The translations under genes and the position numbers were made by a program. The notes beneath the pieces are model-generated. The model ran no database searches. It was not told where the DNA came from and saw nothing but the letters and a program-made list of their open reading frames with translations. From Desulfosarcina alkanivorans (GTDB lineage: Bacteria; Desulfobacterota; Desulfobacteria; Desulfobacterales; Desulfosarcinaceae): 64,000 nt of DNA. Location: NCBI RefSeq assembly GCF_009688945.1, contig NZ_AP021874.1, positions 4,402,001 to 4,466,000 of the forward strand, given 5' to 3'. This document shows, piece by piece, positions 35,569 to 43,199 of this stretch (position 1 is the stretch's first letter; each line of letters begins with the position of its first letter).

Positions 35569-35757
35569 ATGCCACACCCGATGATGAATACCGGCACAAC
35601 CGGGAAGGGGATGCACTTTTTACTGGCACCTGAAGATTCGTCCGGGTCGCCTTCTGGCGTACCTGCGGCTCACGGGCGCGCATGTTGGAATGCCACCAAA
35701 ACCGTTCTATGGATCGTTTTCAGTATCCTGGCCGCGTTATTGATCGGACAATTATGA
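35569..35757 (+). CDS. 62-residue membrane miniprotein ahead of azlCD
   Basis: 62 residues: a polar N-terminal half and one C-terminal membrane helix (TKTVLWIVFSILAALLIG). It has an excellent ribosome site, AGGAGGTG, 6 bases before the ATG, and ends one base before azlC, which suggests translational coupling. No family recognised. Plan and size resemble the ORF at 33803-33964. A regulatory or accessory role for the AzlCD exporter is inference. Confidence 0.68.
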   Translation: MPHPMMNTGTTGKGMHFLLAPEDSSGSPSGVPAAHGRACWNATKTVLWIVFSILAALLIGQL

Positions 35758-35758
35758 A

Positions 35759-36520
35759 ATGCGGAAACAACGCCGAATGATCGAAGAGATGCGCAGGGGT
35801 GCCGTTGCCAATCTGCCGGTGGGCGCCAGCGTGGCCGCCTATGGCAGCGTGCTGGGAATGCTGGCCGCCCAGAAGGGGCTGACCTGGGTGCAGCTTCTGG
35901 TGATGAACCTGTCGGTTTTCGCCGGTTCCGCCCAGTTCGTCATGGTGGAAATGTGGGCGCCGCCCCTCCCCGTGGTGGAAATGACCCTGGCCGTATTGAT
36001 CATCAACATGCGCTACCTGCTCATCGGCGCCTCCCTGAACCCGCTGTTCAAGGATGAGCCATTGATCCACAAGGCCGGGATCATGCACCTGGTGGCCGAC
36101 GAAAACTGGGCGGTCACCATGGCGGCCCACCGCAGCGGCGACGCCACGACGGGTTTCCTGCTGGGCGGGGGCATCTGCCTGTGCAGCGTCTGGTCCATGG
36201 GCACACTGCTGGGCCACCGGTTGGGGGCGGTGGTGACCCAGCCGGAACGGTTTGCCCTGGACTTTGCCTTCGTGGCGGTCTTTACCGCCCTGGCGGTGAG
36301 CATGTGGCGGGGAAGAACGGACATCCTCCCGTGGCTGACCGCGGCGGTGCTGGCCATTGCGGCCGAACGCTGCCTGCCCGGAAAATGGTACATCCTTGTC
36401 GGGGGTATCGGGGGGGCCCTGGTCCCCGCCCTGCAGACGCCCTTCGAATCGAAAAAAAAGGCCCCGGTCAAGAAAGTTTCCACGTCCGGTGGAAAATCGA
36501 AAATGGAAAACAACCCATGA
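35759..36520 (+). CDS. azlC: branched-chain amino acid exporter large subunit AzlC
   Basis: 253 residues with several helices. The early segment GAVANLPVGASVAAYGSVLGMLA and the later NLSVFAGSAQFVMVEM are characteristic of AzlC. The C-terminus is extended by a lysine-rich tail (ESKKKAPVKKV). With AzlD it exports branched-chain or similar amino acids. The stop overlaps the azlD start by 4 bases. Confidence 0.9.
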   Translation: MRKQRRMIEEMRRGAVANLPVGASVAAYGSVLGMLAAQKGLTWVQLLVMNLSVFAGSAQFVMVEMWAPPLPVVEMTLAVLIINMRYLLIGASLNPLFKDEPLIHKAGIMHLVADENWAVTMAAHRSGDATTGFLLGGGICLCSVWSMGTLLGHRLGAVVTQPERFALDFAFVAVFTALAVSMWRGRTDILPWLTAAVLAIAAERCLPGKWYILVGGIGGALVPALQTPFESKKKAPVKKVSTSGGKSKMENNP

Positions 36521-36831
36521 ACGCGTTCTTAACTGCTGACCTGTCCGTCGCCCTGGCGATTGGCGGGGCCGCCCTGGCCACTTACAGCCTGCGCCTGGGC
36601 GGCCTGCTGCTGGCGGAACGCCTGCCCGCAAACGGTGGATTCAAACGTTTCATGGACGCGCTTCCCGGAACGATCCTGCTTTCTCTGGTGGCACCGGGTA
36701 TTTATTCTTCGGGGGCGCTTGGAGGCGCTGCCGCACTGGCCACGGCCCTGTGCGCCTGGAAGACCAGAAACATCCTGTTTGCCATGCTCGTGGGGGTAGG
36801 TATGGTGGCCGCCGGAAGAATGATTTTCTGA
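36517..36831 (+). CDS. azlD: branched-chain amino acid exporter small subunit AzlD
   Basis: 104 residues, three to four helices, starting MNAFLTADLSVALAIGGAA. The motif TYSLRLGGLLLAERLP and the C-terminal helix pattern fit AzlD. It overlaps azlC in ATGA fashion. An open frame extends far upstream in this phase but only inside azlC, so ATG at 36517 is the start. It is the last gene of the azl cluster and convergent with the kinase gene. Confidence 0.9.
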   Translation: MNAFLTADLSVALAIGGAALATYSLRLGGLLLAERLPANGGFKRFMDALPGTILLSLVAPGIYSSGALGGAAALATALCAWKTRNILFAMLVGVGMVAAGRMIF

Positions 36832-36873
36832 AAAGGGCCGATCGGTGTCTGTCCGCACGCGGCCGGGCACCGC

Positions 36874-39636
36874 CTAATCGTCCGGCGCATCCAGGATTTC
36901 ACGTGCCGCCGCGGACAGCGTGTTCATGCCGAAGGGCTTTTGAATAAACCCGTTGCACCCCCGTGACAGAATGTCGGCGGCCTGGCCGTCAATGCTGTAG
37001 CCGCTCGACAGCAGCACCTTCAGACCGGCGTCGAGTTGCTTTAACCGATCATAGGCTTCCCCGCCGTTCATTCCCGGCATGATCATGTCCAGGATGACCA
37101 GATCGAAGACCGGCTCTTTCTGCGCCACCATCGCGACCGCCGCCTCCCCGCTCGGAACGGTGAACACCGTATAGCCCAGTTTCCGAAGCATCTGGCCGCC
37201 CACGTTGCGAACCATCTCTTCATCATCAACCAGCAGTATCGTTTCCGTTCCGGCTGCCTTGGGAACGGGTGGCGCCTTTACCTCGACAATCGGTTTGGTG
37301 GTCGCAGGAAAATGCAGGTTAAACGTGGTTCCCCTTCCGACCTGGCTGGTGACCGCGATAAAGCCCCCGTGGTTGCTGACAATGCCATAGGCGGACGCCA
37401 GGCCCAGCCCGGTGCCCCGCCCCCTTTCCTTGGTGGTGAAAAATGGTTCAAATATCTTATGAACCGTATCTTCGGCCATACCGATTCCGGTATCGGTTAT
37501 GGACACGCGAATGAATCTGCCGGGTTTGACGTTGTAAGGCTGCACATCCTTTTCGGCCAGGTTCACATTCTCCGTTTTCAGGTAGAGATCCCCTCCGCCC
37601 GGCATGGCCTGCCAGGCGTTGACATAAAGGTTGAGCAGAACCTGCTCAACCTGCCGAGGGTCCGCTTCAACCCGATTCAACGGGTCGTCAGCATCAACAT
37701 GAAGGTTGATCTCTTTACGGGTCCGGCCGAACATTCGGGCGCTCTGCTCGACGAGCTGGTTCATGTCAATGGTTTTCAATTGATATTTGCCCCCGCGGGC
37801 AAACCCCAGCAGCTGCCGAGTCAGGTCGCTGGCGCTTTTAACGTATTCTTCAATGCCTGAAAGATGCTCACCATAAGCCGGCGGCACATCGGTCTCGGCC
37901 ATCATCAGCGACGTTCTGCCGATGATGCCCATGAGGATGTTATTGAAGTCATGGGCGACCCCGCCGGCCAGGGTGCCGATGGCCTCCATCTTCTCTGCCT
38001 GCTGGAGCTTCTTTTCAAGCCGGGTCCGCTCGGTGATGTCTTCGTAGATGACGAACTGATTCCGGTTGTTCAGGGTGACCGGCCTGAAAAGGATCTCCCG
38101 GAGGGAACCGTCTTTCGCGGTAACAGAATACGTCCTCGGCCGGGCTTCTCCGGAGGCGAACTGGTTTTGATCGTGAATCCATGTTGAAAGCGCCTTGCGG
38201 CGACAGGAAGGGTCGGGAAAGGCCTTTTCGAACCATTGTCGGCCGGTAGGGACGTCGTCGATGGCATAGCCGAACATCTCCGTAAATTGGGGGTTGATAT
38301 ACTGGTAGCGGCCATCCTTTCCAATCAGTGAAATCCCCAGCGGACACTCTTCGACCAGCGTCCTGAACCGTTCTTCGCTGTCGTTGAGCCGCCGTTCGGC
38401 CAGCTTTCGCTCGGTAATGTCAAGGGCCGTGAACGTGACCCCCTGTGCCCAGACGTCAGGATTCAACGGGGTTGAACTCAGCAGGACATCCATGACCCGG
38501 CCATCCTTTCGCTGCCAGCGGGTTTCCACCGTTCCGGTTCCCCGTTTTTTTATCTGGCGGTATTTCTCCCGGCCCACATATTCAAAATCCTCATCCGAGG
38601 GATAAAGCATTCTCGTCCCCTGATTCAGCAATTCCTCCTCGGGAAATCCGATCATCTCACATAACCGGTGGTTGGCCTTGGTGATGACGCGGTTGACCAC
38701 CATGCCGATGCCCACCGGCGCAGACAAAAAGATACTTTTCAAAAGGCTTTCGCTTGCTTTCAGTTCCGTTTCCACCCGCTTGCGCCGGTTGATGTCATGG
38801 ACCACGGCAATCCTGACCCGGCGACCGCGATGCTCGATCATCTGTCCCCGGATTTCAACATGGAACCGTGTGCCGTCTTTCCGTTGGGCGACCGCCTCAT
38901 AGGGTTTCTCATAGCCGGACAGCATGTTCTCCCGAACCCGTGCTTTGGACTCGGGCGCGATCACATCCGTGCCGAAGATTCCGATCAACTCCTCCCGAGG
39001 GTATCCGAACATCTTTTCGGCGGCCTGGTTGGTGTCGATGCAGCGGCCTTCAACGGAAACGAACATGGCTTCGAACGCGGCATTGGACAGCGCCCGGTAA
39101 CGCTCGGTCTGTTTTTGCAGCGCCGCCTTGGTGCGGTGTCTGTCAGTGACGTCGGTCAGGGTTACCAAGGCGCGTCCGTCAGACAAAAACGACGCTCTGA
39201 ATTCCATGGTCTTTACCTGGCCGGCGTTACAGGTCACCGCGAACGTCCTTACCGCAGCGGGCCGTGCCGTCGATGCGTCCCACGCGGCCCTGACGGTCTG
39301 CCGGTAGGCGGCGTCGGGATACGCCCTCGAAAACCAGTCGTCCAGGGTTCGCATGTCCGCTATGGAATATCCGGTGAGCCGTGAAAATTCCTGGTTGGCA
39401 TGCAGCAGCCGCCCCCGGGCGTCCCAGACGGTAACTCCCATGGGGGCATGTTCGAAAAGGTTGTCCAGCAGGTTGTTCTGGGCGGACAGGTGATCCCTGG
39501 TCTTTTTCAGCCGTTCAACTTCGTCGGACAGTTGCTCGATCTTTTTGAGCAAATGCCGGTCTGCCGGCAAGGGTGGGCCGGGTATCGCATCGTTCATTTC
39601 AGCCAGTCGCCTCTTCGATGGGGTTGATGAATGCAA
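36874..39636 (-). CDS. soluble multi-PAS hybrid histidine kinase with receiver domain
   Basis: 920 residues, no membrane helices. An N-terminal coiled coil is followed by four PAS domains (roughly 50-165, 170-290, 295-410, 420-540), a HisKA domain with the phospho-accepting His in GGVAHDFNNIL, a HATPase domain (N box ... DTGIGMAED, GRGTGLGLAS), and a C-terminal receiver domain (LLVDDEE, DMIMPGMNG, KPFG). It is a cytoplasmic sensor; the signal is unknown. No response regulator is adjacent. A start at MNDAIPGPP is also possible. Confidence 0.92.
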   Translation of the reverse strand: MHSSTPSKRRLAEMNDAIPGPPLPADRHLLKKIEQLSDEVERLKKTRDHLSAQNNLLDNLFEHAPMGVTVWDARGRLLHANQEFSRLTGYSIADMRTLDDWFSRAYPDAAYRQTVRAAWDASTARPAAVRTFAVTCNAGQVKTMEFRASFLSDGRALVTLTDVTDRHRTKAALQKQTERYRALSNAAFEAMFVSVEGRCIDTNQAAEKMFGYPREELIGIFGTDVIAPESKARVRENMLSGYEKPYEAVAQRKDGTRFHVEIRGQMIEHRGRRVRIAVVHDINRRKRVETELKASESLLKSIFLSAPVGIGMVVNRVITKANHRLCEMIGFPEEELLNQGTRMLYPSDEDFEYVGREKYRQIKKRGTGTVETRWQRKDGRVMDVLLSSTPLNPDVWAQGVTFTALDITERKLAERRLNDSEERFRTLVEECPLGISLIGKDGRYQYINPQFTEMFGYAIDDVPTGRQWFEKAFPDPSCRRKALSTWIHDQNQFASGEARPRTYSVTAKDGSLREILFRPVTLNNRNQFVIYEDITERTRLEKKLQQAEKMEAIGTLAGGVAHDFNNILMGIIGRTSLMMAETDVPPAYGEHLSGIEEYVKSASDLTRQLLGFARGGKYQLKTIDMNQLVEQSARMFGRTRKEINLHVDADDPLNRVEADPRQVEQVLLNLYVNAWQAMPGGGDLYLKTENVNLAEKDVQPYNVKPGRFIRVSITDTGIGMAEDTVHKIFEPFFTTKERGRGTGLGLASAYGIVSNHGGFIAVTSQVGRGTTFNLHFPATTKPIVEVKAPPVPKAAGTETILLVDDEEMVRNVGGQMLRKLGYTVFTVPSGEAAVAMVAQKEPVFDLVILDMIMPGMNGGEAYDRLKQLDAGLKVLLSSGYSIDGQAADILSRGCNGFIQKPFGMNTLSAAAREILDAPDD

Positions 39637-40262
39637 TCGACCCCGGACGGGGTGATCGATCCTGAAAGATTTATCGCCCGAAACCGGAAAAAGTTAAGCG
39701 ATTACAGGCGGGTAAATCAGAAATGGCATGCACCTGTCGTGGCAACAAGCTGCCGGCACACCCGGCCAGAGAGCTATATATTATTTATAATCAAGTGGTT
39801 AAACCATTTTTCGCCCCGGATCGTGGCCGGACGGCAACCCCACCGCATGCCGGCCAGCCCGTGTGGATCATGGGCCGCCCCAGTCGTCCGGCCGCACGCC
39901 AGCCCTCCTTTGCACTCTCGCAGGGTCGCCACTGAATTCGCATGGAATTCCCGTCAGTTAAAAATTGTATGTGCCAAATTAAAAATGGAATTATTTATAA
40001 AGATAGGGAATTGATTTTTCAAAAGGAGGTTTTAACAATGAGAAAGAAAACAATTTCTTAGTTGAACAATCAGGCCGGTACGGTTTTTTTGCTGCCGACC
40101 GTTCGGACAGGGTGCCGGATATTATAAATCATACCGCCGTTAAACGGTCCTCTCCCTGACCTGTTGTTATCAACCACCCGCGACAACGATGCCTTTTCCG
40201 GACCACCGAGCTTTACTACGACGTCGTAGTCTTTGAAAAGTCCCTCGTACGGTGGTTGTGCC
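39637..40262. other. gene-poor region with an orphan ribosome site
   Basis: No supported gene in about 630 bases. A strong site AAAGGAGG precedes ATG at 40038 by 8 bases, but the frame is only seven codons (MRKKTIS, stop 40059-40061). The start resembles the MRKM... beginning of the porin gene nearby. This may be a relic of a deleted gene or a leader peptide. Confidence 0.4.
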
Positions 40263-40263
40263 A

Positions 40264-40311
40264 AAACAAAAAGGCGCAACCACCATGCCCGGAAAGCAGG
40301 TCAGGTGCGCC
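40264..40311 (-). terminator. terminator of the LbtU-like porin gene
   Basis: GGCGCA (40273-40278) pairs with TGCGCC (40306-40311), extended by two GC pairs after a bulge, with an A-rich stretch at 40264-40272 that gives a T tract on the minus strand. It follows the porin stop by about 30 bases. On the plus strand a T run also follows, so it may act both ways. Confidence 0.72.
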
Positions 40312-40343
40312 ATTTTTTCTGGCCGGTTGTTGCCTCAGCCCCC

Positions 40344-41447
40344 TTAAAACGCTATGGCTAATTGCGCTGTGAAACCATCCTCTTCGTCATCGTTTTCGTA
40401 CTCGTCATGGAAGTATTCAAAGGCAAGCGTCGTATTATCAACAATCCCCAGGACGAAAGTTCCCAGATAACGGGTTTCGGGAAGGCGGTTATGGGCTTCA
40501 TCCGTGCCTTGAAGGGCCACGGCGACGGCAGCCTCTTTTTCACCGATGGCAAAGTCGTATCCAGCCTCCAGATTCCATGCGGAAACTTCGCCCTCAACGA
40601 TCAAGTTGTCACCCTCATCAATCCATTCGATATCATCCATGGCAGTCACATATTCGGCAATAAAAGTGACCGGTCCGACATTAACGATGGCATGCGCCCC
40701 CATGCCGGCCGCATAAGCTTTCAAGGCCAGTTCTTCTTCATCCATCACGTCTTCCCAGCCATCGGCATCGATCAAATTGTTGATGAAGCTGAACCCGAAA
40801 TCCAGATTGAAGGCATCGCTCTCCATGGAATAGCCGGCATTGGCGCCGAAATTATCGATGTGGCTGTCGTCCTCGTCCACCTCATCCGCATCGCCGTTAA
40901 AAATGAAGGCCGAGCCATAAAACCCACCCCTCTCAAACCCCATTTGAATAGCGGCTTCGCGTGTTTCGGCAATTTCAAGCGTGAGCGGATCGGAAATCAT
41001 ATGGGACTCAAAATTGCCGAAGGGGACATACATTTCACCCGCTGTCAGGTAGAGCGGGACAATGTCTTCACCGCTGATGGTAATCGTGGCCTCATCAACG
41101 GCAATGTCCTCTCCATCTTCATACAGGAAAAGGATGTTGCCGGAGACATGATCGATGATTTTCGCTTCGATGCCCAACTCCACAGTGGAAACGGCGATAT
41201 CGCTTTCGTCGTCACCGTCACCGTCGGCCGGGTCGGTGCTCGTGTGTCCGGCTTCCACTTCGATGAGGCCGCTCACGGAAATGCGTTCGGCCCACTTCGC
41301 CGGCATGATGCCTTTTTCAATTTTCGCTTCGATAAGCGATACGCGCTTGGACAATTCATCGTGGGACGTTCCCTCGGCATATGCAGTTACTACAAAAAAC
41401 GCACTGCAAATCGTTAGACACAATAGATTTATTACCATTTTTCTCAT
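40344..41447 (-). CDS. LbtU-family siderophore porin-like outer membrane protein
   Basis: About 367 residues with a signal peptide (MRKMVINLLCLTICSAFFVV, cleavage near AYA). A short coiled-coil segment (ELSKRVSLIEAKIEKG) precedes WAERISVSGLIEVEAG, then alternating beta strands rich in acidic loops and a terminal aromatic strand ending in Phe. This arrangement fits the LbtU-type iron/siderophore porins annotated in this phylum. The ATG at 41447 has AGGAGG upstream. It is separated from the flavodoxin fragment by the RNA element at 41563-41655. The acidic loops (DPADGDGDDESD) may bind cations, which is inference. Confidence 0.75.
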   Translation of the reverse strand: MRKMVINLLCLTICSAFFVVTAYAEGTSHDELSKRVSLIEAKIEKGIMPAKWAERISVSGLIEVEAGHTSTDPADGDGDDESDIAVSTVELGIEAKIIDHVSGNILFLYEDGEDIAVDEATITISGEDIVPLYLTAGEMYVPFGNFESHMISDPLTLEIAETREAAIQMGFERGGFYGSAFIFNGDADEVDEDDSHIDNFGANAGYSMESDAFNLDFGFSFINNLIDADGWEDVMDEEELALKAYAAGMGAHAIVNVGPVTFIAEYVTAMDDIEWIDEGDNLIVEGEVSAWNLEAGYDFAIGEKEAAVAVALQGTDEAHNRLPETRYLGTFVLGIVDNTTLAFEYFHDEYENDDEEDGFTAQLAIAF

Positions 41448-41562
41448 CAATTTTTCCTCCTGAAGTTAAATTATCCTTCTTTATCGGATTCGTTAGTGTT
41501 GCCCCGGCGTTCATATACCGGGCCTGGACCGCAGCTGAATCCTTCTCCTTTCTGATTCAATA

Positions 41563-41655
41563 AAAAAGGCGCAAGAGGGCTTCCCTGCAGGGAAAACCTG
41601 ACCCTCTTGCGCCTTCACTTCCTGCGCGTCAATCAGCAACCGCAGGCCGTAAGGT
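41563..41655 (-). promoter_or_regulatory. riboswitch-like attenuator, copy 2 (before LbtU porin)
   Basis: Minus-strand RNA: CUUACGG, a stem CCUGCG...CGCAGG, then AAGUGAAGGCG. The 14-base stem of 41567-41580 with 41603-41616 followed by six U is a strong terminator. CUUAC can pair with GU-G-AAG, and that pairing uses the AAGG that also starts the terminator stem. One of four copies (see 42505, 46096, 48413). Confidence 0.82.
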
Positions 41656-41801
41656 TCTATTTGATACTATCCTCTATCCTATCACCATTATTCTCATTGT
41701 TTTACCAATCATAATGAGCCCCCCTGACATAACCGAAGACAATTACGGCGACGATTAAAAGAGAGGCATGAGCGGTTTGTTTGGATAGTCAATTATGCAT
41801 A

Positions 41802-42029
41802 CTAGTTCACGCGACCGATTTCGAGTTGCCAATCAATGGTATCATCACCGTAAGCCGGACATCCCAGCAAGAGCAGTTCATGGTTGGCCATCAGGTCCGC
41901 CACAGCGGCATCTGTCACCTCCTTGACTTCCGTTTCGAGACCGGATTCCTCCAGCGCCGTCTTGATGATACCGGTCATATCTTCAGTATTGCCGGTTGTG
42001 CTGCCAAAAATAATCAAAGCCTTTTTCAT
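41802..42029 (-). pseudogene. flavodoxin N-terminal half only (75 residues)
   Basis: The first 70 residues are a good short-chain flavodoxin start: FMN phosphate loop FGSTTGNTEDM (residues 8-18), acidic helix, and the second flavin loop LLLGCPAYGDDTIDWQ. The frame then stops at residue 75, whereas a flavodoxin needs about 145 residues. The following 200 bases do not resume the family in any frame that I can see; the RNA element before the porin gene lies there instead. It is either a truncated relic or a two-loop miniprotein. It has a good start (MKKALIIFGST) and lies 52 bases after the STAS-like gene. Confidence 0.7.
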
Positions 42030-42081
42030 TTCTTCTCCTATTATTGGTATGGGCCATGTATGGGGTTACAGATTGCCTTGA

Positions 42082-42426
42082 TTACGAAATCAAGGCCTTC
42101 AAAATGGGCTCTGGCGGACTTCCATTTTTTTTGCTTATTATCACCCGGCTACCGTCAGGGGCGATCTTAAATCCTTTCTCACCCTTGAAATAAAGCCAGT
42201 CCGACGGCAACTGCTTTCGGGTCATGTGAGATTTGAACATGTATGCACCGGCAGACACGACTTGCTTCAGATCGGCCGTATTGACAAATATTCGACCGGC
42301 GTCGGTTCGCTGCCGTCGGATGGTCTTGATAAGTTCCCAGGCACACATACCGTTGAATTCTCCACAAAGATAAATGTGAAGGTTGCCGACACTGTGGCGA
42401 TAGTTAATTTGAAATCCAGATCGCAT
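42082..42426 (-). CDS. STAS-like small protein of the iron cluster (first copy)
   Basis: About 114 residues; the fold looks like an anti-sigma antagonist (STAS) domain: beta strand NLHIYLCGEFNG, helix CAWELIKTIRRQ, strand GRIFVNTADL, then an SAGAYMFKS loop. A distinctive C-terminal block LYFKGEKGFKIAPDGSRVI is shared with the protein at 46724-47035. No phosphorylatable Ser is obvious at the STAS site. ATG at 42426 follows GGAG by 9 bases. It lies downstream of an RNA attenuator and upstream of the flavodoxin fragment. Function unknown. Confidence 0.7.
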   Translation of the reverse strand: MRSGFQINYRHSVGNLHIYLCGEFNGMCAWELIKTIRRQRTDAGRIFVNTADLKQVVSAGAYMFKSHMTRKQLPSDWLYFKGEKGFKIAPDGSRVIISKKNGSPPEPILKALIS

Positions 42427-42504
42427 TGCAAACACTCCTTAATTTGAACTATGAATCCATTCCTGCAGAACCTTCACCAATGCGCAACTGCATTGGCGAA
42501 CCAC

Positions 42505-42592
42505 AAAAAAAGGCACAATGGGATTCATATTCAACGAATTCCTTGCACCTTCACTGCAAAGCGCACCGGCCATCCGGTCACCTGTCGTAAGG
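42505..42592 (-). promoter_or_regulatory. riboswitch-like attenuator, copy 3 (inside the feo operon)
   Basis: Minus-strand RNA: CUUACGA, a hairpin ACCGG...CCGGU, then AGUGAAGGUG. The terminator stem AAGGUGCAA with UUGUGCCUU holds two G-U pairs where the other copies have G-C, and ends in seven U. It follows the ORF at 42643-42903 by about 50 bases, and so would regulate read-through from feo genes into the STAS-like gene. Confidence 0.78.
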
Positions 42593-42642
42593 CGGATCAA
42601 TAATAGATACAATCTTCATGTCAACAGCCAACGTGAGGCTGC

Positions 42643-42903
42643 TTAGGTTTTTCTTTTAGCCTTAATAATGCCCTCCACAAGACCGGCCGCATATATCCAG
42701 TCTGCTTTTTGGCCCATACCGGCATCCGGCAGGTAAATCTCGAGACCGACATAGGAGTATTTTTCTGATTTCCAGACCGCACGGGGGATAGCCGTGCGAC
42801 ATACCTGGAAACGTTTTTTGTCCGCATGCGCCTTGAAGGCATTTTTATGGATGCCGATGACCAGTCCCTTTCGCAAACCCGGTGTTTTACTCAATCCATT
42901 CAT
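42643..42903 (-). CDS. small unrecognised protein after feoC
   Basis: 86 residues, MNGLSKTPGLRKGLVIGIHKNAF and ending GLVEGIIKAKRKT. Basic, with one Cys and aromatic-rich middle (EKYSYVGLEIYLPD). The start overlaps the feoC stop by 17 bases, typical of coupling. A longer frame to 43065 only runs inside feoC. I do not recognise the family; composition and position support a real gene. Confidence 0.58.
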   Translation of the reverse strand: MNGLSKTPGLRKGLVIGIHKNAFKAHADKKRFQVCRTAIPRAVWKSEKYSYVGLEIYLPDAGMGQKADWIYAAGLVEGIIKAKRKT

Positions 42904-43108
42904 AGGTCGTAATGGTTGCAGGATCACACTTGCAACAGCCCTTCTGGCATCCAAGATTGCTGGCATGCTTTTTAACCCTACCCTTACGGGCCCATAGGTC
43001 CAGCATGGGCTTAACGGTATCCGTATCCATTCTGAAATGGACAGCGATGTCCTTAAGCGTCGCAAGCTTCCGTCCTGATAAATACTGCTTTATTGCAATG
43101 GGCGTCAT
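42887..43108 (-). CDS. feoC: FeoC-like iron-sulfur winged-helix protein
   Basis: 73 residues. A winged helix (IAIKQYLSGRKLATLKDIAVHF) is followed by a cysteine cluster CQKGCCKC near the C-terminus, the FeoC plan in which an oxygen-sensitive Fe-S cluster tunes FeoB. It follows feoB by about 90 bases. ATG at 43108 is chosen (MTPIAIKQYLSG), 18 codons inside the longer frame, because family members start there. Confidence 0.82.
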   Translation of the reverse strand: MTPIAIKQYLSGRKLATLKDIAVHFRMDTDTVKPMLDLWARKGRVKKHASNLGCQKGCCKCDPATITTYEWIE

Positions 43109-43199
43109 GGTATTCCCCCGCATACATCGTTCGGGTTGGAGGTTGAAGCCGGAAATCATCAACCGACGAGTCTACCCTCAACCCGATCATGGAAATATT

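Noticed and set aside
40070..40279. 69-residue minus-strand ORF
   Set aside because: It starts in the porin terminator, lacks a ribosome site and has no coherent composition.
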